Source: Mesorhizobium_K quangtriensis
Lineage (GTDB): Bacteria > Pseudomonadota > Alphaproteobacteria > Rhizobiales > Rhizobiaceae
Assembly: GCF_040081925.1 (NCBI RefSeq)
Contig: NZ_JBEBMF010000003.1
Span: forward strand, 248,001 to 312,000
Length of the DNA: 64,000 nt
Direction of reading: 5' to 3'
Shown here: positions 1 to 8,292 of the stretch, piece after piece
How positions within the stretch are numbered: position 1 is the stretch's first letter
Layout: the number at the start of each line of letters is the position of its first letter
Notes under the pieces: model-generated
Database searches by the model: none
Seen by the model: the letters and a program-made list of their open reading frames with translations, nothing else
Told to the model about the DNA's origin: nothing
Translations under genes and position numbers: made by a program

Positions 1-198
1 GCCGACCGGCAGGTGCAGGTGGAGCCGCATGTCGTCCAGTTTCTGGTCAGGCGCATCGAGCGGTCGCTGTCTACCGCGATCGATGTCGTGGAACGGCTCG
101 ACAGGGCGGCGTTGGAGCAGAAGAGCCGCATCACGCGCGCATTGGCTGCGCAGACGGTAACCACCCTGGATAGCGGGCAGGGTGACCTCGATCTCTAG
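1..198 (+). CDS. hdaA: HdaA/DnaA-related protein, 3' end only
   Basis: The window opens inside this reading frame; only the last 65 codons are present, ending at a TAG stop. The tail (VEPHVVQFLVRRIERS, then an alternating helix and a basic KSRITRALAA end) resembles the C-terminus of the short DnaA-like proteins of alphaproteobacteria. These proteins carry an AAA+ domain, lack a full DNA-binding domain IV, and promote ATP hydrolysis by DnaA on the sliding clamp. The N-terminal clamp-binding motif and the AAA+ core lie outside the window, so the assignment rests on the tail alone. Confidence 0.6.
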   Translation, partial: ADRQVQVEPHVVQFLVRRIERSLSTAIDVVERLDRAALEQKSRITRALAAQTVTTLDSGQGDLDL

Positions 199-315
199 GA
201 ACCGAACTGTCGGCACGGCAGCGGCGAGACGACGAATCGTAACATCCTCTCCCGTGCCACGCTTTTCCGGTTGCGTTCCTGGTCCGAAAACTCTAGGCAC
301 TGCGCACCCACGCGA

Positions 316-392
316 CGGAGTGTAGCGCAGCCTGGTAGCGCACCTGATTTGGGATCAGGGGGTCGCAGGTTCGAATCCTGCCACTCCGACCA
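316..392 (+). tRNA. tRNA-Pro (anticodon TGG)
   Basis: A complete cloverleaf can be drawn. The acceptor stem CGGAGTG pairs with CACTCCG, the anticodon stem CCTGA pairs with TCAGG around the loop TTTGGGA, and the T arm is GCAGG TTCGAAT CCTGC. Discriminator A is followed by a genomically encoded CCA. The anticodon TGG reads proline CCN codons. Confidence 0.95.
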
Positions 393-486
393 TTGCCGGA
401 TACGGTTTGCGGCGCTTAGCTCGAAGAACCAAAAATCGCCTTGGCGCCGCGGTGGTATCTTGGGTTTTCGGAGCTTTCACGGCCGG

Positions 487-1302
487 TCATTCAGCACTGT
501 ACCAGTTTGCGGACAGCACGAGGTCGGGACGCGAGCCAACATTCTTGACGTCCAGAGGGTGAGGGAACGGTCCGCGGCAATAACCGCCCACAGGCCGATC
601 CCGCCGATAAAGCGTCATTTCCAGGATGTGCGGAAGTTCGACGCCATCGACCTTGATCGAGCCGCAGCAGTTGTTCGGATGGATATGAACGACATGGTGA
701 TTGCGTAGCAGCTTCGCGAAGAAAGCCTGGAACACGAAGAACCGACCTCGCTCGAAGAGCCGTCCGACCTCATGCAGTTCAAGGACGATGATCCTCATCT
801 GCTTCAGCAGGGCATCGTCCGTATTCATCAGAACCTCATACTCGAAGCCCTCTATGTCCATCTGGAGCAGGAGGTCGCCGGCATGGTCGCCCACCGACGA
901 CCGTACCCAATCCGCCAAGGTGATTTGTGTGGGGGTTGTATAGCTACCGAGGAATTTCTTTACGAAGTTGAAGCGGGGGTGATCCTGCGCGGGACCATCG
1001 ACTGAATAGTCGGCCATGAAGACGTCCACGCCGCGTTCAGCCAGGTCGACCTCAAATCCTGATTCCCTGTCGACACCCGGCGAGAAGGCGTAGTCGATGC
1101 CGTCCAGATCGTCCGGGACGAGGTAACCTCCGTCACCTTGGGGCCCGATCCTGATCAAATCGGCTACGGGGACCACAGGCCTAAGGATTTTCAGAAGATC
1201 CTGCACCGCCGAAGCGTCGGTGCGGCCTAACACGTCGTATACGCGCGGCATGATGCCGGTGCGGCGGATATTCCTTGCAACCTTCTGAACAAAGTCCGGC
1301 AT
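487..1302 (-). CDS. FkbM-family methyltransferase-like protein
   Basis: A 271-residue protein with a class I SAM-dependent methyltransferase fold of the FkbM type. Residues 56-65 (GDGGYLVPDD) form the early glycine-rich loop, QMDIEGFEYEVL near residue 148 is the conserved core strand with the acidic residue, and HPNNCCG lies near residue 208. Members methylate hydroxyls on polysaccharides or secondary metabolites; the substrate here is unknown. The ATG at 1302 is chosen because GAGGG sits six bases upstream; an in-frame TTG at 1323 is less likely. The gene stands alone, converging on tRNA-Pro, with no glycan cluster around it. Confidence 0.75.
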   Translation of the reverse strand: MPDFVQKVARNIRRTGIMPRVYDVLGRTDASAVQDLLKILRPVVPVADLIRIGPQGDGGYLVPDDLDGIDYAFSPGVDRESGFEVDLAERGVDVFMADYSVDGPAQDHPRFNFVKKFLGSYTTPTQITLADWVRSSVGDHAGDLLLQMDIEGFEYEVLMNTDDALLKQMRIIVLELHEVGRLFERGRFFVFQAFFAKLLRNHHVVHIHPNNCCGSIKVDGVELPHILEMTLYRRDRPVGGYCRGPFPHPLDVKNVGSRPDLVLSANWYSAE

Positions 1303-1594
1303 GCATGCCCTCGTCGGTCGCAATCACATCGTCACATGAGGGTTAACTACGGGGCCACACAATTCCGTGCCCACGTACATCGACAGCAGTGCCCGGGGTG
1401 GGAGGTGCATAGGCAGCCTGATGCGAAGCACGCTCGCGCCAGCCGCGCTGGACATTTCCGCTTTCATGGATGATATGAGCCCGAATGGTTGAAGCGGTAC
1501 GATATGTGATCCGTCATACCAACCCGACCACATTTTTTACCGGTACGAAGAATCATTTTGCCAGTACAGTCAACGCCTGGTTAGGAACGCAGCC
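1303..1594. other. Intergenic region, no gene seen
   Basis: This gap separates the divergent FkbM-like and NDUFS4-like genes. It is visibly less GC-rich than its flanks around 1510-1570 (for example ACATTTTTTACCGG) and must hold both promoters. I could not place a convincing -35/-10 pair, and short frames inside it show no family resemblance. Confidence 0.5.
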
Positions 1595-1900
1595 ATGTCA
1601 GCCCGCATCTTCAGCCCCGCAAAGACCGCCATGCAGTCGGGAAAGGCCAAGACTGGTCTTTGGGTACTGGAATTCGATCCCGAGACGCCCCGCAAGATCG
1701 ATCCCCTGATGGGCTACACCTCCTCGCGCGACATGAAGAGCCAGATCAGGCTGACCTTCGAGACGAAGGATGAGGCCATCGCCTACGCCGAGAAGAACGC
1801 GATTTCCTATCGGGTGCAGGAGCCCAAGGAAACCAAGCGCAGGCAGATTTCCTACTCGGACAATTTCCGTTATGACCGCAGGACGCCCTGGACGCACTAG
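1595..1900 (+). CDS. ETC complex I subunit, NDUFS4-like
   Basis: A 101-residue protein matching the alphaproteobacterial homologue of mitochondrial complex I accessory subunit NDUFS4 (18 kDa). Recognisable parts are the N-terminal IFSPAKTAMQSGKAKT, the central WVLEFDPETPRKIDPLMGY, and the C-terminal SYSDNFRYDRRTPWTH. It is expected to bind the peripheral arm of NADH:ubiquinone oxidoreductase. It lies immediately upstream of tRNA-Arg and away from any nuo operon, which is usual for this subunit. The ATG gives the family's normal length. Confidence 0.9.
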   Translation: MSARIFSPAKTAMQSGKAKTGLWVLEFDPETPRKIDPLMGYTSSRDMKSQIRLTFETKDEAIAYAEKNAISYRVQEPKETKRRQISYSDNFRYDRRTPWTH

Positions 1901-1937
1901 AGTACGTGCCGCCTTGGGCCGGGAATAGCCGATAGCC

Positions 1938-2014
1938 GGTCCCGTAGCTCAGCTGGATAGAGCGCCAGCCTTCTAAGCTGGATGTCGCAGGTTCGAGCCC
2001 TGCCGGGATCGCCA
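1938..2014 (+). tRNA. tRNA-Arg (anticodon TCT)
   Basis: A complete cloverleaf: acceptor GGTCCCG pairs with CGGGATC (one G-T pair), D arm GCTCAGCTGGATAGAGC, anticodon stem CCAGC/GCTGG around CTTCTAA, and T arm GCAGG TTCGAGC CCTGC. Discriminator G is followed by encoded CCA. The anticodon TCT reads AGA/AGG arginine codons. Confidence 0.95.
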
Positions 2015-2317
2015 ATAACCTTCCTGTTGGAATACTTCTCCCACTCTTCCTCCGTCGGGACGCTCGCTTCCACACGCGGACGAATCGCTCCGCGGCCGAT
2101 GCCCCAATTTGTTCCCGGACGATGTTTTTCGGGGATCGTTGGTGAGTAATTGTCGGTCCTCCGGGAGCGCCGCTTCTTCGGTCGCATTCTTTATTGTGCA
2201 TAGGGTGCGCTGTGGGAATTCGGGAGGCGGCAAATTACTGATAAGGATGGGTCTTGGCGCAACTGGACGGCAGGCAGGACATATGTAAACTGGCTGCAGG
2301 GACATGAGGGTGGATTG
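2015..2317. other. Intergenic region after tRNA-Arg
   Basis: About 300 bases between tRNA-Arg and the next small gene. Minus-strand frames cover it, but their translation over the tRNA (DPGRARTCDIQL) is the well-known false protein produced by antisense tRNA, so none is called. I see no clear terminator or promoter. Confidence 0.5.
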
Positions 2318-2575
2318 ATGCAGCGCATGGCGTATGTGGTCATGCCGGACGGCTTGAATTGGAAAGTCAAATGCAATGGCGTTGACTATCCATTCTATTC
2401 GACTCGGGACGAGGCCGTGGGCGCCGCCGTTCCTGCTGCCTATGAGGCCGGAAAGCTTGGCTACGAGGCCTTGGTCCTGATCCAGGATGCCGAGGGACGT
2501 GTTCAGGTGGAATGGACCTACGGCCATCGACCGAAAAATCTCGCGGCCGACTGGCGGCATCGCCAGGCCGGTTGA
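2318..2575 (+). CDS. DUF2188-like small protein
   Basis: An 85-residue protein starting MQRMAYVVMPDGLNWKVK. The pattern of an N-terminal two-strand segment, a central STRDEAVGAA helix and a C-terminal strand ending in VEWTYGHRP resembles the DUF2188 fold, whose members are small cytoplasmic proteins of unknown role. The ATG at 2318 follows a TTG in the same frame at 2315; a second ATG at 2327 is also possible. No operon partner is evident. Confidence 0.65.
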   Translation: MQRMAYVVMPDGLNWKVKCNGVDYPFYSTRDEAVGAAVPAAYEAGKLGYEALVLIQDAEGRVQVEWTYGHRPKNLAADWRHRQAG

Positions 2576-2608
2576 ATTGCAATACCGTCCCTTTGAAAGG
2601 GCAATACA

Positions 2609-2800
2609 ATGCGCTCCTTTATCTCCCTGACAATGTTCGCTGCGGTTCTGACGCTGTCCGGCTGCCAGTCCGGAGGCTTGTTTTACCAGGCGCCTCCGCC
2701 ACCGATGATGAGCACCGGCGCACCATGCGGTTGGCGTGCCGTGGACGCGGGAATTTGCCCCAGAGTGGGCTACAGAGTGCCTGCGGGAGCGAATTACTGA
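2609..2800 (+). CDS. Small predicted lipoprotein
   Basis: A 63-residue frame with a short basic N-terminus, a hydrophobic stretch (FISLTMFAAVLTL) and the lipobox LSGC with the cysteine at residue 19. The mature part is only about 45 residues and carries a proline run (QAPPPPMM) and two further cysteines. AAAGGG lies about seven bases before the ATG. Small lipoproteins of this form are common in rhizobia; the function is unknown. Because it is short, it could be spurious. Confidence 0.5.
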   Translation: MRSFISLTMFAAVLTLSGCQSGGLFYQAPPPPMMSTGAPCGWRAVDAGICPRVGYRVPAGANY

Positions 2801-3022
2801 CAATTCCCCGACGGCATGACCGCTTGACCAAGTAAACAGTGTTTCAAGCGGAATGCCCCCTTTCAACCGGTCGGCTAACCCCTTATATGACCGCGATCTC
2901 CACGACATTCCCGATATTCGTTGCATCGAAGACGATGCCGGGCGCGCGTAATGGAGCATCCTTTTTGCGCCGAAAGCGTTGATGGCGCAGGTTTTTGGGC
3001 TCGCTAGGGGCCAGAGGCAGAG

Positions 3023-3280
3023 ATGACCGAAAAGGCAATCGAGTTTTTGCAGGAATGGATCAGCGAGAAGGTCCAGCCTCCGCGCGATCCCGGCGCTGTC
3101 GAGCCCGTCGAGCAGAAGGCTGGAATTCTGGCCAAGGAATGCGCCGAACAGGCCGCGAGCGCGGGCGTTCGCATCGAGGATATCGAGGAAGAGGTCGGTG
3201 ACCTCGAAGACCTGATTGCTGCCAAGCTCGAGGACGCGGCCGAGGACCAGGCGCACAACACGAGCGCCGACGCTTCGTAG
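3023..3280 (+). CDS. DUF768 family protein
   Basis: An 85-residue acidic helical protein, MTEKAIEFLQEWISEKVQ at the start and a run of Asp/Glu in the second half (EDIEEEVGDLEDLI). This layout matches DUF768, a family found almost only in Mesorhizobium and close relatives and often present in many copies. The function is unknown. CAGAGGCAGAG upstream supplies a plausible ribosome site. It converges on the metC-like gene, with 11 bases between the stop codons. Confidence 0.75.
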   Translation: MTEKAIEFLQEWISEKVQPPRDPGAVEPVEQKAGILAKECAEQAASAGVRIEDIEEEVGDLEDLIAAKLEDAAEDQAHNTSADAS

Positions 3281-3291
3281 CGCGTTTGATT

Positions 3292-4467
3292 TCAGGCGGC
3301 GTTGCGTGCCGCCAATAATCCAAGCGCAAGGTCTGCTTTCAGATCCTCTACGTCTTCGAGGCCTATCTGCAGGCGAACGAGAGGTCCCTCATACGGGCCT
3401 TTGGCGAGCGTCCGATCCCTGATCGACACAAGAGTGGCCAAGCTCTCGTAGCCACCCCAGGAATAGCCGAGACCAAACACGCCAAGCGCGTTCAGGAACG
3501 CATGCGCTTCCGCCTGTCCTCCTCCTTCCAGGACGACCGAAAGCAGCCCGCTGGAGCCTGAAAAGTCCCGTTTCCAGAGCGCGTGGTCCGGATGGCTTTC
3601 CAGCGCCGGATAGAGGACGCGAGCCACGCCTTCCTGTCGCTCGAGCCAGCGGGCGATCTCAAGTGTACTCTGCTGGTGGCGCTCGAGCCTGACCCCCATC
3701 GTCCTGAGGCCGCGCAGCACCTGGTAGACATCGTCAGGCCCTGCCGAACAGCCGAGCGTCAGGAACGTCTCGTGCAGGCGTTCCCAGCATTTCTGGTTCG
3801 CCGATGCCGTGCCGAGCAAAACGTCCGAATGGCCGGCGGGGTATTTCGTCGCCGCGTGGATGACGATATCCACGCCGAAGTCGAGCGCCTTGAAATAGAG
3901 CGCCGTGGCCCATGTGTTGTCCAGCATCACGACCGCACCGCCTTCATGGGCCGCCTGCACGATCGCCGGGATATCCTGAACCTCGAAGGTGTTGGAGCCC
4001 GGCGATTCCGTGAACACGACCTTGGTGTTGGGCTTCATCAGCGCGGCGATGCCGGCACCGATATGCGGGTCGTAATATTCGACATCGATCCCGAAACGAC
4101 GCAGCATCGTGTCGGCGAAATGCCGTGTGGGATAGTAGACCGAATCGACGATCAGCAGGTGATCGCCTGCTGACAGGAAGGATAGCAATGGGACGATTAC
4201 CGCCATCAGCCCGGATGGGACGATGACGGTACCGGCCGACCCTTCGATCTCGTCTATGGCGGCGGCCAGCGCGTCTGTCGTCGGCGTGCCACGGGTCCCG
4301 TAAGTGTATTTCTGTGCTCGTGACGCGAGCGCGGCGGCATCCGGGAAGAGGACGGTCGAGGCATGCACGACAGGCGGGTTTATGAAGCCGAAGTAGTCGA
4401 GCGGATCGTTGCCGCCGTGCGCCAGGCGCGTGTTTATGCCGGCGTTCTCCGGGATGCGTTTTGCCAT
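3292..4467 (-). CDS. metC: Cystathionine beta-lyase (trans-sulfuration PLP enzyme)
   Basis: A 391-residue fold-type I PLP enzyme of the Cys/Met metabolism family. The Schiff-base lysine lies near residue 208 in HAATKYPAGHSDVLLG, the phosphate-binding region includes SGLMA near residue 85, and LDNTWAT near residue 172 carries the ring-stacking Asp. It most likely cleaves cystathionine to homocysteine, ammonia and pyruvate. Family members overlap in activity (beta- or gamma-lyase), so the exact reaction is inferred. ATG 4467 is preferred because GGAG lies 11 bases upstream and the preceding residues are not family-like; the frame is open to 4500. Confidence 0.85.
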   Translation of the reverse strand: MAKRIPENAGINTRLAHGGNDPLDYFGFINPPVVHASTVLFPDAAALASRAQKYTYGTRGTPTTDALAAAIDEIEGSAGTVIVPSGLMAVIVPLLSFLSAGDHLLIVDSVYYPTRHFADTMLRRFGIDVEYYDPHIGAGIAALMKPNTKVVFTESPGSNTFEVQDIPAIVQAAHEGGAVVMLDNTWATALYFKALDFGVDIVIHAATKYPAGHSDVLLGTASANQKCWERLHETFLTLGCSAGPDDVYQVLRGLRTMGVRLERHQQSTLEIARWLERQEGVARVLYPALESHPDHALWKRDFSGSSGLLSVVLEGGGQAEAHAFLNALGVFGLGYSWGGYESLATLVSIRDRTLAKGPYEGPLVRLQIGLEDVEDLKADLALGLLAARNAA

Positions 4468-4839
4468 GCTGTTGTCTGCTCCTTCGACGGGGATCGGCAC
4501 AGGACGTAGAATGGAGGGAACGCCGGCGCAACTGTCCCGAACGGTTTAAACTTTAGTCAAAGACTGGTCCTGTGGGGGCGATCACGATGACGCGACTTCC
4601 TTTGCACCGATCATTGGCTGTTCGATGCTGAATTTGCCCTTGCGGCAAGGAAATCCTTTCTTTTCGAACGCTTGTCGGGGTTTGTCATTGTGCTTGACCT
4701 CGTCGGAATAATCGCCTTCGATGCAAATATGCGTGGGTGGGCGTCATCGCAGCACAAGCGATGCTGATCCGGAAATGGGCCGGACCAGGACCGACCCGCG
4801 GTAAGGGCTCGTACCGGATAACAACAAGGGTAGAGGGTT
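4468..4839. promoter_or_regulatory. Divergent control region between metC and aapJ
   Basis: This 372-base gap must hold both divergent promoters. On the plus strand TTGACC at 4694-4699, followed 17 bases later by TTCGAT at 4717-4722, is a possible but weak sigma-70 site for aapJ. On the minus strand TTGACT near 4559 is a possible -35 for metC. I looked for a SAM riboswitch upstream of metC and recognised none. The aap operon is nitrogen-regulated in other rhizobia, but no clear NtrC site was identified. Confidence 0.35.
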
Positions 4840-5868
4840 ATGAAACATATCATCACAGGCATTCTTGGCGCTGCGGCATTCGGCTTGGCGGCTTCCGCCG
4901 CATCGGCTGACACCCTCGACGATATCAAGGCGAAGGGTTTCGTTCAGTGTGGCGTCAACACCGGCCTGGCCGGCTTCTCCTCGCCGGACGACAAGGGAGA
5001 CTGGACGGGTCTCGACGTCGACTTCTGCCGCGCCGTGGCTGCGGCCGTCTTCGGCGATGGCACCAAAGTAAAGTTCACGCCGCTCAGCGCGAAGGATCGC
5101 TTTACCGCGCTCCAGTCCGGCGAAATCGACATCCTCTCGCGCAACACGACCTGGACCATCAATCGCGATACAGCGCTTGGCCTGAACTTCGCGGGCATTA
5201 CCTACTATGACGGCCAGGGCTTCATGATCAACGCAGCCAAGCTGCCTGGCGTGAACTCCGCGCTACAGCTTTCGGGCGCATCGGTCTGCGTGCAGTCCGG
5301 CACGACGACGGAACTCAACCTCGCGGACTACTTCAAGGCGAACAATCTCGAATACAATCCGGTGGTCTTCGAGAAGATCGAGGAGGTCAACGCAGCCTAT
5401 GATTCCGGCCGCTGCGACGCGTACACGACCGACCAGTCGGGTCTTTACGCCATTCGCCTGACCTTGGCGTCGCCGGCCGACCACGTGGTCCTGCCCGAGA
5501 TCATCTCCAAGGAGCCCCTCGGCCCGGCCGTGCGCCAGGGCGACGACAAGTGGTTCGACATCGTGAAGTGGACCTATTTCGCGCTGCTCAACGCGGAAGA
5601 ACTCGGCGTCACCAAAGCAAATGTCGAGGAAATGAAGAATTCGGCGAATCCCGAGATCAAGCGCATCCTCGGGACCGAGGCCGAGACCAAGATCGGCACA
5701 GACCTCGGCCTGACGAATGACTGGGTCGTCAACATCATCAAGGCGACCGGCAATTACGGCGAGATCTTCGAGAACAATGTCGGTTCCGGCAGCCCGCTCA
5801 AGATTTCGCGCGGCATCAATGCTCTGTGGACGAAAGGCGGACTGCAATACGGTCCTCCGATCCGCTGA
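4840..5868 (+). CDS. aapJ: General L-amino acid ABC transporter, substrate-binding protein
   Basis: A 342-residue periplasmic binding protein of the polar amino-acid family. Residues 1-23 form a Sec signal peptide (cleavage expected after AASA), and the mature protein begins DTLDDIKAKGFVQCGVNTG. Two cysteines (CGV and VCVQSG) and the DVDFCRAVAAAVFG and GEIDILSRNTTWT segments are typical of AapJ. It delivers a broad range of L-amino acids to AapQM. It is first in aapJQMP; a 13-bp hairpin follows its stop and probably keeps its mRNA in excess. Confidence 0.93.
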   Translation: MKHIITGILGAAAFGLAASAASADTLDDIKAKGFVQCGVNTGLAGFSSPDDKGDWTGLDVDFCRAVAAAVFGDGTKVKFTPLSAKDRFTALQSGEIDILSRNTTWTINRDTALGLNFAGITYYDGQGFMINAAKLPGVNSALQLSGASVCVQSGTTTELNLADYFKANNLEYNPVVFEKIEEVNAAYDSGRCDAYTTDQSGLYAIRLTLASPADHVVLPEIISKEPLGPAVRQGDDKWFDIVKWTYFALLNAEELGVTKANVEEMKNSANPEIKRILGTEAETKIGTDLGLTNDWVVNIIKATGNYGEIFENNVGSGSPLKISRGINALWTKGGLQYGPPIR

Positions 5869-5876
5869 TCCAACGC

Positions 5877-5907
5877 AAAGGCCGGGGCGTCAATCGCCCC
5901 GGCCTTT
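5877..5907 (+). terminator. aapJ-aapQ intercistronic hairpin
   Basis: A perfect 13-bp inverted repeat, AAAGGCCGGGGCG (5877-5889) and CGCCCCGGCCTTT (5895-5907), closes a 5-base loop. It lies eight bases after the aapJ stop and 24 bases before the aapQ start. It ends in only three T residues, so a partial terminator or a barrier to 3' exonuclease is more likely than full termination. Confidence 0.75.
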
Positions 5908-5931
5908 GAGCTTTGGAGAAGGGGAACCTCT

Positions 5932-7122
5932 ATGGCTGCTCAAGACGTGACGCGGGCGCAAGAGTCCAACAGGACCTCGCTCCTCTACGATCCAAGGGTT
6001 CGAAGCATCTTCTTCCAGGTGCTGCTCGTCCTGCTGCTCGTGCTCGGCATTTGGTGGATCGTCGACAACACCATCGAGAATCTTCGCCGCTCGAACATCT
6101 CGACCGGCTTCGCTTTCCTGCGCGGACGCGCGGGCTTCGACATCTCCACCAGCCTGATCCCGTTCACCTCCGACTCGACCTATGGCAGGGCTCTGGTAGT
6201 CGGCATCCTGAACACACTGGTCGTCGCAATCACCGGCATCATCACGGCGACGATCCTCGGGTTCCTCATTGGCGTCGCGCGCCTGTCCCGAAACTGGCTC
6301 CTGCGCAAGATCGCGATGGTCTACGTCGAGATATTCCGCAACATCCCGCCGCTGCTGGTGATCTTCTTCTGGTATCTCGGCGTGCTGTCGATCCTGCCCG
6401 CACCGCGCGACAGCATCGTCTTGCCCTTCGGCTCTTATCTCAACAGCCGCGGCTTCTATTTCCCGCGCTTCATCTGGGAGCAGGGCGCTTGGCTCGTCCT
6501 CGCAGGCCTTGCCGTCGGCATCATCCTTACGTGGTTCGTGGCGCGGCGCGCGAAGGCTCGGCAACTGGCGACAGGCCAGCAGTTCCCTGTCTTCTGGACC
6601 GGTCTTGGGCTGATTGTCGGCTTCCCGCTGCTCGGTTTCGTGCTGGCAGGCTTTCCGCTGACGCTTGACTTCCCGCAGGCCGGGACCTTCAACCTGACTG
6701 GCGGCTTCAACGTGAAGCCCGAGTTCCTGTCGCTTTACCTGGCGCTGTCCTTCTACACCGCAGCGTTCATCGCGGAGATCGTGCGTGCCGGCATTCTGGG
6801 CGTCAGCAAAGGCCAAAGCGAGGCCGCGTCGGCGCTCGGCCTGCATCCCGGAAAGGTGCTCCGTCTTGTCGTGATTCCCCAGGCGCTGCGCATAATCATT
6901 CCGCCGCTCACCAGCCAGTATCTCAACCTGACCAAGAACTCGTCGCTCGCCGTCGCAGTCGGGTATCCGGACCTCTATGCGATCGGCGGGACGATCCTCA
7001 ACCAGACCGGCCAGGCCATCGAGATCGTCGTCATCTTCATGGTCATTTATCTCAGCATCAGCGTTGTGACCTCACTGTTCATGAACTGGTTCAACGCGAA
7101 GATGGCGCTGAAGGAGCGGTGA
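5932..7122 (+). CDS. aapQ: General L-amino acid ABC transporter, permease
   Basis: A 396-residue inner-membrane permease of the HisM/GlnP type. The first membrane segment lies near residues 25-45 (FFQVLLVLLLVLGIWW) and further segments follow, with a long spacer between the early and late helices as in AapQ. The cytoplasmic EAA loop, which contacts the ATPase, reads EAASALGLHPGKVLRLVVIP near residue 303. It pairs with AapM. AGAAGGGGAACC upstream of the ATG is a ribosome site. Only three bases separate it from aapM. Confidence 0.92.
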   Translation: MAAQDVTRAQESNRTSLLYDPRVRSIFFQVLLVLLLVLGIWWIVDNTIENLRRSNISTGFAFLRGRAGFDISTSLIPFTSDSTYGRALVVGILNTLVVAITGIITATILGFLIGVARLSRNWLLRKIAMVYVEIFRNIPPLLVIFFWYLGVLSILPAPRDSIVLPFGSYLNSRGFYFPRFIWEQGAWLVLAGLAVGIILTWFVARRAKARQLATGQQFPVFWTGLGLIVGFPLLGFVLAGFPLTLDFPQAGTFNLTGGFNVKPEFLSLYLALSFYTAAFIAEIVRAGILGVSKGQSEAASALGLHPGKVLRLVVIPQALRIIIPPLTSQYLNLTKNSSLAVAVGYPDLYAIGGTILNQTGQAIEIVVIFMVIYLSISVVTSLFMNWFNAKMALKER

Positions 7123-7125
7123 CCC

Positions 7126-8283
7126 ATGCAGGAACATGACATGTCATGGGTTCGCACCGAAATGGCGCTTGCCGAAGCGCCGCCCCGGACGGAGGCTGGC
7201 GTCGTCGCCTGGATACGCAAGAACCTGTTCGCAACGCCGCTCGATTCGCTGCTGACCGTTTTCTGCGCGCTCGTCGTCGCCTGGATTCTTCCGCAGGTCC
7301 TGGGCTGGTCGGTATTCAATGCCGTGTGGACCGGCACTGATCGCACGGCCTGCCTGACCGTTGACCAGGGCGGGGCACTGCCATCCGGTTGGTCTGGAGC
7401 CTGCTGGGCATTCGTCAATGCGAAATTCGGTCAGTTCATGTTCGGGCGCTATCCAATCGAGGAGCGTTGGCGGGTCATCCTGACCGCCGTCATCTTCACG
7501 GCGCTATTGGCGCCGCTGCTGATCCCGAGCGCGCCTTACAAGAAACTCAACGCGATCCTGTTCTTTGGGGTATTTCCCTTTGTCGCCTTCGTTCTGCTGG
7601 TAGGAGGATTCTTCGGACTTCCCTATGTCGAGACGTCACTCTGGGGTGGCCTGCTCGTCACACTGGTGATCTCCTATGTCGGCATCGTGGTATCTCTGCC
7701 GCTGGGTGTCATCCTGGCGCTCGGACGACGCTCGAAGATGCCAATCATCAAATTGATCTGTGTGATTTTCATCGAGACCGTACGCGGCGTTCCGCTGGTC
7801 ACTGTGCTGTTCATGGCAAGCTTCATGCTGCCGCTGTTCGTGCCGCCGGGCATGAACTTCGACAAGTTCCTGCGGGCGTTGATCGGCGTGGCTCTTTTCG
7901 CGTCGGCCTATATGGCGGAGGTGGTTCGCGGCGGGCTTCAGGCGATCCCGAAGGGCCAGTACGAAGGCGCGGATTCGCTCGGCCTCGGCTACTGGCAGAA
8001 GATGGGGCTCATCGTGATGCCTCAGGCCCTGAAGCTGGTCATACCGGGCATCGTCAACACATTCATCGGCATGTTCAAGGACACAACGCTGGTGCTCATC
8101 ATCTCGATGTATGACCTTCTGGGCATCGTCAAGCAGAACTTCACCGACGCCAACTGGGCTACGCCGCAGACGGCCAGGAGCGGGCTTATCTTCGCAGCCA
8201 TCGTGTTCTGGTTGTTCTGCTTTGGGATGTCGCGTTATTCGATCTACATGGAACGCCGGCTCGACACCGGCCACAGACGATAG
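7126..8283 (+). CDS. aapM: General L-amino acid ABC transporter, permease
   Basis: A 385-residue second permease of the aap system. It has an N-terminal helix near residue 40 (LLTVFCALVVAWILPQV), a periplasmic stretch with several tryptophans, then the core permease domain. Its EAA loop is EGADSLGLGYWQKMGLIVMP near residue 282. The ATG at 7126 is preferred; a second in-frame ATG occurs five codons later. It is followed after nine bases by the ATPase gene. Confidence 0.92.
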   Translation: MQEHDMSWVRTEMALAEAPPRTEAGVVAWIRKNLFATPLDSLLTVFCALVVAWILPQVLGWSVFNAVWTGTDRTACLTVDQGGALPSGWSGACWAFVNAKFGQFMFGRYPIEERWRVILTAVIFTALLAPLLIPSAPYKKLNAILFFGVFPFVAFVLLVGGFFGLPYVETSLWGGLLVTLVISYVGIVVSLPLGVILALGRRSKMPIIKLICVIFIETVRGVPLVTVLFMASFMLPLFVPPGMNFDKFLRALIGVALFASAYMAEVVRGGLQAIPKGQYEGADSLGLGYWQKMGLIVMPQALKLVIPGIVNTFIGMFKDTTLVLIISMYDLLGIVKQNFTDANWATPQTARSGLIFAAIVFWLFCFGMSRYSIYMERRLDTGHRR

Positions 8284-8292
8284 GGATTTTCG

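Noticed and set aside
316..392. tRNA-Pro as attachment site of a genomic island
   Set aside because: No integrase, no repeated 3' tRNA fragment and no mobile genes were found within the window.
1897..2201. Minus-strand frames over tRNA-Arg giving DPGRARTCDIQL
   Set aside because: This is the familiar false protein translated from the antisense of a tRNA; the tRNA cloverleaf explains the sequence.
1973..3256. 427-codon minus-strand frame
   Set aside because: It runs antisense through tRNA-Arg and three small plus-strand genes and has no family-like segment.
4468..4620. SAM-responsive riboswitch upstream of metC
   Set aside because: Expected in some alphaproteobacteria, but I could not draw a SAM-II-type pseudoknot in the leader.
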